Of a stretch of DNA of 64,000 nt, positions 1 through 10,610 are shown in pieces; the first letter of the stretch is position 1; each line of letters begins with the position of its first letter. The position numbers were made by a program, and so were the translations under genes. The notes under the pieces were generated by a model, which saw nothing but the letters and a program-made list of their open reading frames with translations, did no database searches and was not told the origin of the DNA. Source of the DNA: Apolygus lucorum (lineage: Eukaryota > Arthropoda > Insecta > Hemiptera > Miridae); contig CM019174.2 in assembly GCA_009739505.2 (NCBI GenBank), positions 25,844,032-25,908,031 of the forward strand. Direction: 5' to 3'.

Positions 1-530
1 ACGCCGTACGCGGCACTTTTGCCACTTAGCATTGACCGATTTTGATGAAATTTGGTATGTAGGCTCCATTTGGGGTCTAGTTGTGCCCCGAAGCTTTTGG
101 TTGATGTGTGTCACTCCTAAGGGTTCCAAAATCAATTTTGAAATTTTGAAAACGCCCTAACTCAAAAAATTTTGATATAAAGGTATTGTTTTTCCTTCAA
201 TTTAAGATTCTATGGAATTTTTAAAATTTTTTGAGACCACGCGGAGCTCTGTAGGACAAACCGTTCGCTCCGTACGAAAATTTAAGGGTTTAAATTGAAA
301 TATATATATATAAATCAAAACACGAGTGTGAATCGCAAAAGAGGCCTAATCTCCTTTCAAATTTTAGCTGACCAAAATGCGATCGATGGTTGGTGATTTT
401 GATTTTTTTAATTTAAAAAAATTTTTTTTGATTTTTTTTTTTCTTTTTTTCTTCATATTGGATGGTTGGTGATTTTGTAGACGAGTGATCTATATAAAAA
501 TAATAAACCGTTGTGTAATAATTTGCAGCG
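1..530 (+). mobile_element. Rep-A copy 1 (Helentron-like non-autonomous element), cut by window start
   Basis: The window opens inside the ACGCCGTACGCGGC stretch of Rep-A. The core GACCGATTTTGATGAAATTT, the block ending in GGACAAACCGTTCGCTCC and the 3' end TAATAATTTGCAGCG followed by a T run are all present. The AT-rich interior has expanded T tracts (about 390-455). No coding capacity is seen. Open frames here are chance or repeat frames. Confidence 0.85.
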
Positions 531-1092
531 TTTTTTATAACTGTTTCTATTATATTGTGGGAGGAAAAAATGCAAAATGCACCAATTCTTCGGGTGTTGG
601 TTTATCACGAGAATGTGATCTACGCCATGTATTTGTTCAAGGGTACAAAAAAAGACACCGATGAGTTTTATACGAATGAATCACGGAGGTGGAGTCTGAA
701 AACTAGGTAGTTCTCATCCGGTTGTAAACATAAACCATCTCATTAACTGCCGACAGTCAGTACATTGTAACTATCTCCACTTAGTAGATTTGAGGTTACC
801 AGTCACCAGGTTTATCTTTTTGGATTGAGTGCCGGAAAAAATAAGGATCATGTGGTGAAATCGATTTCCTGCGGTGAATAATTTTCATTCTGACGCATAA
901 CGTGATGGTCAGTATGATATCCACATAGGCGTAGTAGGTTATGTATAAATACAATTTTAATGTAAAGCATCTCCTAGTTGAGACGAACATTTTTCTTTCG
1001 AAAAATCGAAAGTGAGTTGGTCTTTAGTAACTATAATTTATTATAGAGTTTAGACCATCTCTGAATCTGGCGAATGTGATGTTATATAAAAA
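531..1092. other. No recognisable feature
   Basis: AT-rich sequence between two Rep-A copies. I see no repeat termini, splice-bounded exon or convincing reading frame. Confidence 0.4.
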
Positions 1093-1134
1093 CGATGCAA
1101 ATTATTACACAAAGGTTTATTATTTTTCTATATA

Positions 1135-1688
1135 TACTCCTGCTCAAAATTAGAGCACCACCATCTATTTCTTCGTTCGCCTCCTTCTTTTTTCCTTTAC
1201 CAAGTTTTTATCTATTTGAACAAATTGTTTGCAAACACAGAAGGAAAAACGTAACCAAAAAAGGCACAAATTCGAGAAAAAAATATGTTTTTAATGATTT
1301 ATAGAAAAATGTACTTATTGTGGTAAAATTATAAAAATGTGGAAAAATGGTTTGAATTATGCCAGTTAAGCTTTTCAATACAGCTTGGTATTACCTCCTC
1401 TAGCTAGGATGAGGGCTTGGAGCTATCGACCGATGCCTCTAATCAAGTTTTGGATACCTTCCTGGGGATATTGTCCCATTCCTCTTTCGCTGCTGGTTCC
1501 AGCTGCTGAAGATTGTCTGATGGTGGATCTCTGGCTCGAATTCTTCTTTTCAGCATGTCCCAAACATGCTCTATCGGATTCATGTTTAGGCTCCTTGGTG
1601 GCCAGTCCAGGATACAAAATTTATAAGGGAAGAAGGGAAGAGATAAACGAAAAAATGGATGGTGGTGCTCTAATTTTGAGCAGGAGTG
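1135..1688 (-). mobile_element. Tc1/mariner-type element, internally deleted
   Basis: The ends are inverted repeats of about 30 bp. The left starts near CTCCTGCTCAAAATTAGAGC (1137) and the right ends with its complement (to 1686). TA dinucleotides flank it (1133-1134 and 1689-1690), as expected for Tc1/mariner. At 554 bp it is far below the roughly 1.3-1.6 kb of a full element. It retains only the C-terminal end of a transposase. Confidence 0.8.
1411..1623 (-). pseudogene. Tc1-like transposase, C-terminal fragment with frameshift
   Basis: The minus strand encodes DWPPRSLNMNPIEHVWDMLK, the signature around the third catalytic residue (Glu of the DDE triad, in NPIE) of Tc1-family transposases. 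It is followed by an EEWDNIP segment typical of the C-terminus. After that the frame shifts: the expected continuation (IQNLIRG) is in the next frame over. The N-terminal DNA-binding domain and the first two catalytic Asp residues are absent. It is a dead fragment inside the deleted Tc1 element. Confidence 0.8.
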
Positions 1689-2232
1689 TAGATAGTTACC
1701 ACCAACCAACTTGAAGAAAAACCTAGATCGCATTTCGGTCAGCTAACATTTGAACGGAGATTAGGCCTCTTTTGCGATTCACACTCGTGTTTCTGATTTA
1801 TCGTAAGTCCAACCCTTAAATTCTTGTAGGGAACGAACGGTTTGTCCTACAGGGTTCCGCATGGTCTCAAAAAATTCTAAAATTTCTTTACTATCTTAAA
1901 GTGATGGAAAAACAATACCTTAATATCACAGTTTTTTGAGTTAGGGCATTTTCAAAATTTCAAACCATATTTTTCAACTCTTAGAAGTGACCTACATCAA
2001 CCAAAATCTTCGGGGCACAACTAGACCCAAAATGGAGCCTGCATACCAAATTTCATCAAAATCGGTCAATGCTAAGCGGGGAAAGTGCCGCGTACGGCGT
2101 ACGGACGGCCAAATTTGTATTAAATTTTTGGATTCTACGTTCATTGAAACGTAAACCAACAAATTTTGAGGGGGTGTTAAAGAAAATTTTTTCTTGGTCG
2201 ATTCCAAAGGTTCATTATTGAAAATAATAAAC

Positions 2233-3367
2233 TAAAATACAGTTTTGATGGAAAGTCGTCTTTTATTTTGTTTTTTTGTTAATGCAAGTTCTTACTAGGT
2301 ATTGAAAATTTGACGTTATTTGATAAATAGACTAAAAAAAACCCATGAAATCTCTGAATAATAGTTGGAACTATTGAGAAAGAACTATTTTATAGCAGGG
2401 TTTATAATTTGTTTTGTATGTTGTAAAGTGCCCCACTTGGTAGACGATTTACCTCACGAAAGTGAAAAAATATTTCCAGGAAGTGGTTTGAATCCAATCA
2501 GGAAAGTCATGGTTAAAACAATTCCAATCTTGTCAGAATCTTCATTTTTGATCCTTGATGACATATTAAACGCACAATCATCCGTTAGAGTAGTTGAGAC
2601 AACATACGAACATCAAATATCAATTTCATTCAGACTGATTGTTCATGCATTATTCCAAGTAATTCAACGCCCATTGATTTACTTGTCAAAATACCGCGGC
2701 GTTCGAAATTATTGAAATATTTCGCCCAAGCTATTTCCGGCATATACGAGTATTATGCATCTAATTTAGCCCGTCGTCAATTTTATTTCTCCTGCGATTG
2801 GAATGTTACCTACGTGGAATTATTGAGGGGAGAATATTGCTTTTCAAATTCTCGGAATTTCAGTCATGGTTCGTTCCGTAGCGACGATTGAAGGGTTCCA
2901 GTCAAGTTACGTGAATATTTATAAATATTATATATTTTTATTGTATAGTACTATTTGCTTATTCATTACTGACTTATTGTCATAGAATGAATAGAAATTA
3001 ATTGTGAATTTCTCAATATGAAACTGGATTTTCACGATCACGTGGACAGTTCTATAGTCGATAATGTTGTGATTTCGTTCGCAAATTGAGGAGCTTGATT
3101 CCAAAAAGTACCTACTATATCAATTTTGGCCAAAAGTGAGAAAATGTGAGAAAAATGCGACCTGAAAAACGTACTATAAACCAATGATGTTATTTTGCTA
3201 TATATTTCTAAATTATAATAAATATTTTTGGAAAAAAAAGCTAAAAGCTCTGAGATTTTGGAGGACCCAATTTTGTTGACTTGTCGCACGATTACAAAGC
3301 TTTGATGTTCTAGTGCAGTTTAGAGTAAGAAAAACAGGGTTTCCGATGTATTTAGTAAAAAAACTTA
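2233..3367. other. Unassigned AT-rich sequence
   Basis: There are no recognisable repeat ends. An open frame on the plus strand at 2365-2715 (116 codons) begins with a hydrophobic stretch (FIAGFIICFVCC) that could resemble a signal peptide. It has no family I recognise and no splice or promoter support, so I do not call it a gene. Confidence 0.35.
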
Positions 3368-3630
3368 TTTTTGCTTCCGAGTCTACCAAGGTAGCGGAAG
3401 CTTTGTTTTCATTTTTCAAGGACGAAAAAAAAAGTTCTCCAAAATCAAAATTTCCACTCACGTTTTGCGTTTTAGACCTTTCTGAACAATTTTGGTTCCG
3501 TGTCTGTGTGTCTGTCTGTCTGTGTGTCTGTGTGTCTGTCCGTCTGTCATGATTTCCTTGTAACGCGCATAACTACACGAAGTTATTGTCCGATTTCTAT
3601 GAAATTTTCAGGGATTGTGCGGGTTGGTGT

Positions 3631-3910
3631 AGTAAAAAAGTAAAGTAAGCAACCATTTCAGGTTGAATTTTCGTCCGACTGCCATTCTTGGCGTTGCGGA
3701 CGTCATCAGCTGTCTCCCTAAGGGGAGATCAGAATTTGTTCTGATGATTTCGCTCATGGCTTCCCAAACATCACCGCCCTGGGTTGGAACGAGAGATTGC
3801 CGATCGTCTAATAGACAGAAAACTTTCTGCGGCGACCAGACTCGAACGCGCGTCCCCGCTAGACGGTCCTTATCTTATCACCACAGTCGGGTACACTGTC
3901 CACTAGACCA
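3631..3910 (-). mobile_element. tRNA-derived SINE, copy 1
   Basis: Minus-strand reading begins GGTCTAGTGGACAGTGTACC, an A-box-like tRNA head, followed about 60 nt later by a B-box-like GCGTTCGAGTCTGG. A unique body of about 190 bp follows, ending in a T/A-rich TTTACTT tail. The same 280-bp unit recurs at 29830-30116 with high identity. An open frame on the opposite strand appears in both copies, but this only reflects recent shared ancestry. Confidence 0.7.
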
Positions 3911-4664
3911 CCGACGCCCACTATTATTGTTATTGTCCGATTTCGATGAAATTTTCAGAGATTGTGCGGGTTGGTGTGTAGACGGTCCCCTATGAAAATC
4001 ATCATCCTCGGACTGATAGATGCGACTGCGCATGCGCAAACGTGAATTTCCTTGTAACGGCCATAACGTCTACATTTTCCATCCGATTTCAATGAAATTT
4101 TCAGGAATGCTACAGATTAGTATTTAGATGGTCCCCTATGAAAATCGCCACCTTCGGACTGATAGTAGCTACTGCACATGCGCAAACGTGAATTTCCTTG
4201 TAACGGCCATAACTTCCACATTTTCCACTCGATTTCGATGAAATTTTCAGGAATTATGTGGATTAGATTGTAGATAGTCCCCTATGAAAATCATCGTCCC
4301 CGGACTGATAGAAGCGACTGCGCATGCGCAAACGTGAATTCCTTGTAACGGCCATAACTTCCACATTTTCAATCCGATTTCAATGAAATTTTCAGGGATG
4401 TTACAGATTAGTATTTAGATGATCCCCTATGAAAATCACCACCTTCGGACTGATAGTAGCCATTGCGCATGCGCAAACGTGAATTTCCTTGTAACGGCCA
4501 TAATTTCTACATTTTCCATCCGATTTCAATGAAATTTTCAGGGATGTTACAGAGTAGTGTTTAGATGGTCCCCTATGAAAATCACAGAGAATTGTTTTTC
4601 ATAGAGGGATTCATTCATAGAGGGATGGTCTCCTGTGAGAATCTCAAATCCCATTAATTGCTGG

Positions 4665-4737
4665 TTATCGGTAGCTCAGAGGATAAAGTCTTGATTTGAG
4701 CTCCTAAGGTCGCGGGTTCGAAACCTAGCCGAGGCTG
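4665..4737 (+). other. tRNA-like sequence inside Rep-B
   Basis: TAGCTCAGAGG resembles a pol III A box and GGGTTCGAAACC a B box, at normal tRNA spacing. The T-stem and acceptor pairing are poor, so it is not a functional tRNA. A different tRNA-like segment occupies the equivalent position in Rep-B copy 4. Confidence 0.45.
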
Positions 4738-4962
4738 TGTATTTTTTTTTATCCAATCACATACACCCACTCGCTTAATTTTTCGTCCGAATTTGATGAA
4801 ATTTTCTAGGATTGTCCAGATTAGCGTGTAGATGGTCCCCTATGAGGGTAGTGAAAGGTACTTAGAGATTGGTGTTTTGAGATTAACTACTATGCATCGG
4901 ATCATCTATACAATCGGGTTATGGATACGAGGAAGCTATGTGCCACACCCACTTGGCAGACG

Positions 4963-5350
4963 TTTTTTCGTAGGGAATGAGGAGGTTTCACCCTACCAGT
5001 GTTGGACCCGCTTGGGCATACCAACTAAAACCCAACTCCCCTCTGCTTTGGACTCACCATCCTAAGCATGTTAGGTACCTCATCAGGAACACAACATTTC
5101 AAGGAAATTCCATAATCGTGTTTCAAGATATTAGGTATGTCAGGGACAAGAATTGGACCTCATAATGATCAAAGTTGTTCTAAACGCTTTGGGAGTGGTA
5201 ATTTTGACTTTGGAAGACACAATTTGTTAGATTCGCCGCTATTTGTCTTGCTATTTCATTGCAGTTTGGATGGTAAGAAAAACGTGCGTTTCAATATTTT
5301 TAGTGGAAACAACCAACTCAAGCATGTTAGGTACCTCTTCAGGAATGGAA
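4963..5350. other. Spacer with short direct repeat and Rep-B remnant
   Basis: A 20-bp string AGCATGTTAGGTACCTCTTC (one mismatch between copies) occurs near 5064 and again near 5321. A degraded Rep-B-like tail lies around 5166-5216. No gene is supported. Confidence 0.4.
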
Positions 5351-5936
5351 AATGAGGAATTTCACCGAATTCTGTTTGCATTTTTCCTGAATAGCTAATG
5401 GTGTGGGATAGATGAAAATCGGGCTGATTTCGGAAAATAAGTCTCCTGTTATTTTTGGGAGACAATCAAAATTTATGATTTCAAAAATAACCGGGAAAAC
5501 GGACGTGCAGCGGGAACGCTCGCTGATTGGGCTGTTCGGATCGCCGTCTCCTCCCAGTGTTGCCCATTGGGACGACAAAATCGTGTTTTCCAAGAGGAAA
5601 GTTATCAAACAAAAACAGGGAAAACCTAATTTTCCACATCTTACTTTTTCTATTTTTTTCTTCAGTTTTTTGATTTCGAACTTTACTGTTTCGTGAAATT
5701 TTGCATCTGGGGACTATGGATTTCTCGATCTCAACGCTTCAAGCGGCCGTAAATGAACTATTCCAGGATGACGTCATTTTCCCGGTTTTTTTTAACGTTC
5801 GTATTTTCTACACTGTTTTGTTTATTCGTAAATTAGGAAGTTCGGGCTGAAAGTTTGCCGTAGGAGGTTTTTCGAGGTGCTGAATCCGATTTTGGGGTCA
5901 AAAATAGGAAATTCCGACATGGTGAAATTCCTCATT
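5351..5936. mobile_element. Rep-G MITE, copy 1
   Basis: This 586-bp unit is bounded by perfect 16-bp terminal inverted repeats, AATGAGGAATTTCACC and its complement. A near-identical copy is at 48736-49320. It contains an open frame of 94 codons at 5412-5696 that is also open in the other copy. Most differences between the copies change the amino acid, so selection for a protein is not indicated. The superfamily is unknown and I see no clear target duplication. Confidence 0.75.
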
Positions 5937-7136
5937 ACCTTTCCTGGTTTGTCGGCAAATTAGGTATGTCTTCAAAATGAATCAATCTTTTAGAAATGAA
6001 TCTAAAAAATTCGCTTCGATTTTTAAGAATCTAAGAGGTACTTTTTTAAACATAAGTATCCTAACAGTAATAAATAACAGTGATTTGTTATTGATGATAA
6101 TTTATTTCCCTCAAACAGCTAATGAAAAGAATCTGATCGATTCTCGAATTTTTGAATCGATTCCCCGATTCTTCAAGGAGAAAAAAATAATGTAAAAATA
6201 TCGATAGTTTTTTCAAAAGAATCGATTTTTTAAGGAATCGATACTTCTTTGCCATCCTCACGACAGATTCCGCTACTTATCGAAAAGACCTTACGATTCT
6301 CAGCGTATTTTGTCGGCCAACTCGCTATTCAATCAGACCATAATTACGTTATTATGACTCAAACGTCAATTACCCGGGTGATGCCTTAAAATGAGCTGAT
6401 TCCTGATCATGCGCTCTGTGTAATACCTGTGTGTGTAAGTGTAAATCGTACAACTTTTTGATATAAAAACCTCATGCATGGAAGCTTAGTTCAGCTAAAA
6501 GTTATTTGTGTGTTCGCTCATTCACTCATATTATACGATTGTATAGTTTTTGTGTGCAATTGTCGTGATTCCCGAACCCCAAGTGGTCTGATTCAACTCT
6601 GAATGGGTCAACTGCCAATCAAACTTCTCTATATCTCCATCGATTCTATTTTTCGACGCATTTACAATTACTGTATGCAAAACTGCCTCTCCGCTCAGAC
6701 AGCGAGTATGCAAAATCGGTGATCGATCCCTGATGCTTAGGGGCCAAAATGCAAATAAGCTTCCACCTGAAACCGCCATTATGCATTCACTACGGAATAA
6801 TTTTCCGTCGCGTTTCACGGCTAAATGTATATAAATTTAATAAATACGCGAATTTCACTTGAAATTCTAAAAAATTGGTATCCCATAATCTAATTAGGCA
6901 TTGAGATGACCTTCGTGCATATCATGTTTATATAATTACCTATATGGTACAGTGTTGCATTCTTCTGTAGGCAGATAAAAAATTTTACTAAAAATAACTT
7001 AGGCGATTCTTCATCGAGTTGCCACATTTGCACCTTCCTGTATTAAATTATCTAAAGGAGGAAAACCCAAAACTTGTTGGTTTTCGAATATATTTTCAAT
7101 GTTTTTAATGATGTGGGCTTCATTCGTTTTTAAAAA
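5937..7136. other. Unassigned AT-rich sequence
   Basis: About 5960-6255 has ATCGAT-rich patches and ends TTTGCCATCC, possibly a very decayed relative of the hAT family at 7440. Minus-strand frame 6531-6818 (95 codons) matches no family I know. Nothing else is supported. Confidence 0.3.
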
Positions 7137-7439
7137 TAAATAACAGCCCTCTAGAGTATGTGAGTTACATCTATAATGAATGAAATACCTAATTGGAAAC
7201 AATGGAAGATCATTGCCATAGAGTTCAATACTTGAAAAGACACACTATTCAGGCAAAAAGTCATCAAAAATGTTCTTTGCAAAATCAAAATTGTTTTTTT
7301 AAAATAAATAACAGCCCTCTAGGGTACGTGAGTTACTTCTCTAATTATTATTATACCTAATCGGAAACAATGAAAGATCATTGCCATGGAGTTATTCACT
7401 TAAAAAGGCCGATCATTCAGACAGAAAGTCATCAAAATG
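7137..7439. repeat. Diverged tandem duplication, period about 170 bp
   Basis: AATAACAGCCCTCTAG...GTGAGTTAC, CCTAAT-GGAAACAATG-AAGATCATTGCCAT and AAAAGTCATCAAAA occur in the same order twice, at about 7137-7272 and 7305-7439. The hAT element that follows is inserted in the second unit. Confidence 0.7.
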
Positions 7440-8517
7440 TAGGGATGGCATATCGAATGAAATATATCGATTTACTGATCAAACGATATATCGTCAATGA
7501 GATATCGATACTTACGATATATCGGATAATATATATCGATATTTTGATATATCGGATAAAATATATCTATATTTCGATATATCGGAAGATCTAACTTGGA
7601 AAATCTTGTTGAATTAGATACGTGAGTTAAAACGTTTTAAGCTGCACAAACATCATTTTGGAAGAAATTTATCGACAAAGTCGACAAATCGGAAGATTTA
7701 TATGGAAAAACTCTTTGAAGTTAGCATTTAACCCTCTCAAAAGTATCATGGTAGACGTTACTAGGTATATAGGGATGGCAAATCGAGAGAAAATTATCGG
7801 AAGATCTACTTGGAAAATCTTATTGAAGTAAGTAGGTAGGTGAATTGAAACGTTATTAACATCATTTTGGAAGAAATACATCGATATACTCGACATATCG
7901 GTAGATCTACTTGGAAAAACGGATGAAGTAAATATTTAACCTGGTTTAAAAAGTTACTGGTATGAATTATCGAAATTATACGTAGTTGTAAAAGTGCAAA
8001 AATGTCATGGTTATCAGAGCACTAGGTCAGTAGCACAGGGTTTTTTGGGTTGCAAATTTGGGGATAAACTACCCTCAGGGGTCCAAACAACATAATATAA
8101 AAAATTATAGATGCCTACCCTCGCCATAGCAATGTTTCATTAATTTATAAATTGCTTCAACTCGTATAAGTAGCAGGTAGTTTCAATCTGGACTCACCTC
8201 CATTATCTTTGGCTCAAGCCCCTGTAGTGTAAACCATCATGTTTGAGCTGAAGTCAGTAATCTGAAATCAACCCATCACGTAGGTACCTACAAAATTTGG
8301 AATAAAATTACTTGATGTTTTTACTGGTACGGGCGTCCCTTCTCATCTATCTATTTTAATATTTAATTTTTACTTGTTGAAAACAAGTCGCGATATATCG
8401 GTAAATATATCGATATTGACCGATAATATCGGTTCTCTATATCGATATAAATATATCGATGTATCAAACCTAATATATCGATATATTACATATATCGATA
8501 TATCGTTGCCATCCCTA
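7440..8517 (-). mobile_element. hAT-type non-autonomous element, family 1, copy 1
   Basis: The ends are TAGGGATGGCA and its complement TTGCCATCCCTA, flanked by a perfect 8-bp direct repeat TCAAAATG (7432-7439 and 8518-8525). TAGGG termini with 8-bp duplications are the hAT hallmark. The subterminal regions are dense in ATATATCGATAT and the 1.08-kb interior has no transposase. It is inverted relative to copies 2 and 3 and shares their interior (for example TAATTTTATTCCAAATTTTG). Confidence 0.9.
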
Positions 8518-8525
8518 TCAAAATG

Positions 8526-9080
8526 TGCTCAACTCATGTTCAAAATTACAACTTACTACATTTTGCGCATCAAAACTACAAATTTTCTAGATCTCGAACA
8601 TAAACAGAGTCCTATGATTTTCGCTACATGTAGCATGTTCTCATGAAACATGCTGTTTTGGGTTCAATGTAGTGGGTAGTTGGGGGACTAGATCAAGTTC
8701 AATTAAATCAATTATCAGAGGCAACACTTGAAATATTTCCGCCATATTTGATGACCGGGCAGGTATAGAAAACTTTGGGTCCTCCAAAATCAAAACTTCA
8801 TCTAATACTTTGAGGTTCAAAATTTTCAAACATTTTTGGTTCCATGTCTGTTTGTAAAAACAGTATTTCGAACAAGAACTTAAGACAATACTGACGTTTT
8901 TAATGGCATGTTCATGAACTGTGCTAGTTAGCCTCAAGACAGAACTCTTCAAGTTTCATTACAAACGATTGAAAGTTCATATTTCATGATAAATCATCCA
9001 GGTACCCTCTAGTGCTGCGACTAAGACAATTGCCTTACACCAACAGATATTTCGTCAAGAAGCTTTACTGTCCACCCAAC
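8526..9080. other. Unassigned, with a Rep-B remnant
   Basis: GGTCCTCCAAAATCAAAACTTC...TTTTTGGTTCCATGTCTGTTTG (about 8778-8855) is a decayed copy of the 5' part of Rep-B. No gene is supported. Confidence 0.4.
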
Positions 9081-9439
9081 TTACCCTAATTGGACTATGG
9101 TGTCACTAGTGTCACCGAAAACATCTTGGGAGTCTCAAGGTGTCAGCAGATTAACTAGATTTAGATTGCAATTTAAAAATTAATGGACATATCTGAATTT
9201 TGTGAATCATTTTTTGTAAGTTTTTAGAAATCAAAAAATAATGTTATGACAAAAATTTTGAAAAATTTTTCATCGATTTCCTCTGGAAGTGTTTGTTATA
9301 ATATAGTTTTTGTTAAAAAAATCTGCTGCACATGAAATTCAAAATTGCAAATAAATTTTGGTTACTATGATGACACTTTTTTCAAGTTCCTGTGATGTTT
9401 ACGGTGACACTAGTGATAGCATGGTCCAATTAGGGTTAA
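9081..9439. mobile_element. Rep-E, TTAA-type MITE, copy 1
   Basis: The ends are CCCTAATTGGACTATGGTGT and its near complement ending CCAATTAGGG, with TTAA at the right edge and TTA at the left. The long terminal inverted repeat includes CACTAGTGTCACCG. TTAA targets and CCCT termini suggest a piggyBac-type non-autonomous element. No coding sequence is seen. Confidence 0.8.
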
Positions 9440-9450
9440 CTGACGTTTTC

Positions 9451-10125
9451 GGATTATTATTTTCAATAATGAACCATAAGAATTGACCAAGAATTTTTTT
9501 TTACTCCTTCTAAAAATTTGTTGGTTTTGCGTTTTAAGGTACAAAACTTTTTCCTCCGTACATTTGATGAAATTTGGTGTATGGGCTCTATTTGGGGTCT
9601 GGTTGTGCCCAGAAGCTTTTGGTTGATTTCGGTCACTTCCAAGGGTTGAAAAATAAGGGCTGAAATTTGCAAAACGCCCTAGCTGAAAAACTTACGATAC
9701 AGAGGTATTGTTTTTTCATCAAATTAAAATAGTATTGAATTTTTAGAAACGAATGAGACCACCAAGAGCTCTTTAGGACCAATCGTTCGCTCCTTATGAG
9801 AACTTAAGATATATCAGAAACACGAGTCTGAATCGCAAAAGAGGCCTAATCTCCATTCAAATTTCAGCTGACCAAAATGCTTTCGCTGTTCGTTTCTTCG
9901 ACACGTACCCAGTTTTGCGTCCTTAGCAACCAGTAATCAAATTTCTTAATGGAGGCACCTACAACATCAATTTCTTCGAATTGAGTGTGAAGCGTTTATT
10001 TCTTCAAAATTAACTTGGTTGTGGTGCGAAAATATGATTGATTGGTAGTGGCATTGGCAAATCCATGTTCTTTGCTACCTTGTCGATACAGTAAAATAAT
10101 AATAATGTGTAATAATTCTCAACGT
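9451..10125 (+). mobile_element. Rep-A copy 3, divergent subfamily
   Basis: It runs from TTATTATTTTCAATAATGAACC to AATAATTCTCAACG. It lacks part of the GTACGGCGGACGG block and has an extra segment (CAACCAGTAATCAAATTTC...GTGAAGCGTTTATTTCTTC) shared with copies 7, 9 and 12. Non-coding. Confidence 0.8.
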
Positions 10126-10541
10126 TTTTGGGGTGGAAAACCCCTACAGAAAAACTTTGTATGGGGTCGGCGATGCACTGCTGCACCCTCACTTCCGTAC
10201 ACAGTTTTTCCCACGACCTTCTTTAGTGCGTATAAAGAAATCGGTAGAATTCGGTAGGGAGGTCAACCTCTGACTGACGGTGATCCGATTATTGACACAC
10301 AAAAACCCTGATACATATCGAAGAGGTCCGCCCAGAACTTGCCTGACATGAATGATGATCCCCTCGAGGCGCTTTCTCGGATCTCAGTGGCGATTCGTGG
10401 TCACGACTTGCGACCACACAGACTGTTCTGGAATATTTTCTTCTTGTAACTACTAAAATTGGGTTGCAGATAATGATCTTAAAACTTCGCGAATTGTAAA
10501 CTTCACATTTTTTTTCATGTTTGTATCGATTTGTTTCAGAC

Positions 10542-10610
10542 ATGCGGAAACCATTATTGCTGCTGCCGTGTGTTCTACTTCTTATTCAGTCCGTCTCTGG
10601 AACATTCGAG
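10542..10610 (+). CDS. First coding exon of an unidentified secreted or membrane protein
   Basis: An ATG follows a good splice acceptor (T-rich tract then TTGTTTCAG, exon start 10540). The frame runs 23 codons to a donor, GAG/GTAATA at 10611, in phase 0. The peptide MRKPLLLLPCVLLLIQ followed by SVSGTFE is a textbook signal peptide: basic N-region, Leu-rich core, small residues before a likely cleavage at SVSG. The rest of the gene is not resolved; introns here appear full of transposons. A GTFE start to a mature chain occurs in several secreted families, including the N-terminus of Notch ligands, but a few residues cannot decide that. Base composition is distinctly less AT-rich than its surroundings. 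It could still be chance or a relic exon. Confidence 0.5.

Larger units (their letters stand above)
1093..2232 (-). mobile_element. Rep-A copy 2, split by a Tc1-like element
   Basis: On the minus strand this copy reads from TTTATTATTTTC (near 2232) to GCATCG (1093). Both halves align to other Rep-A copies: 1093-1134 is the 3' tail and 1691-2232 the body. The gap between them is exactly the Tc1 element at 1135-1688, so that insertion is younger than this copy. Confidence 0.85.
3368..4962 (+). mobile_element. Rep-B copy 1 (hairpin-ended, 146-bp internal tandem units)
   Basis: It starts with TTTTGCTTCCGAGTCTACC, a hairpin closing at GGTAGCGGAAGC, and ends ...CCACTTGGCAGACG before a T run. After a (TGTC)n tract come repeated units of GTCCGATTTCGATGAAATTT, CAGGGATGTTACAGATTAG, GGTCCCCTATGAAAATCA and TGCGCATGCGCA. 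The CATG centres fall at 4031, 4177, 4323 and 4468, a period of 145-146 bp. A SINE is inserted near the 5' end and a tRNA-like segment lies near the 3' end. No protein is encoded. Confidence 0.85.

Noticed and set aside
2365..2715. 116-codon frame with a hydrophobic N-terminus
   Set aside because: No family, splice sites or promoter, and its length is within chance expectation for this many bases.
4665..4737. Functional tRNA gene
   Set aside because: A and B boxes are recognisable but the acceptor and T stems do not pair.
5412..5696. Rep-G internal frame as a gene
   Set aside because: Differences between the two copies mostly change amino acids, with no recognisable domain.
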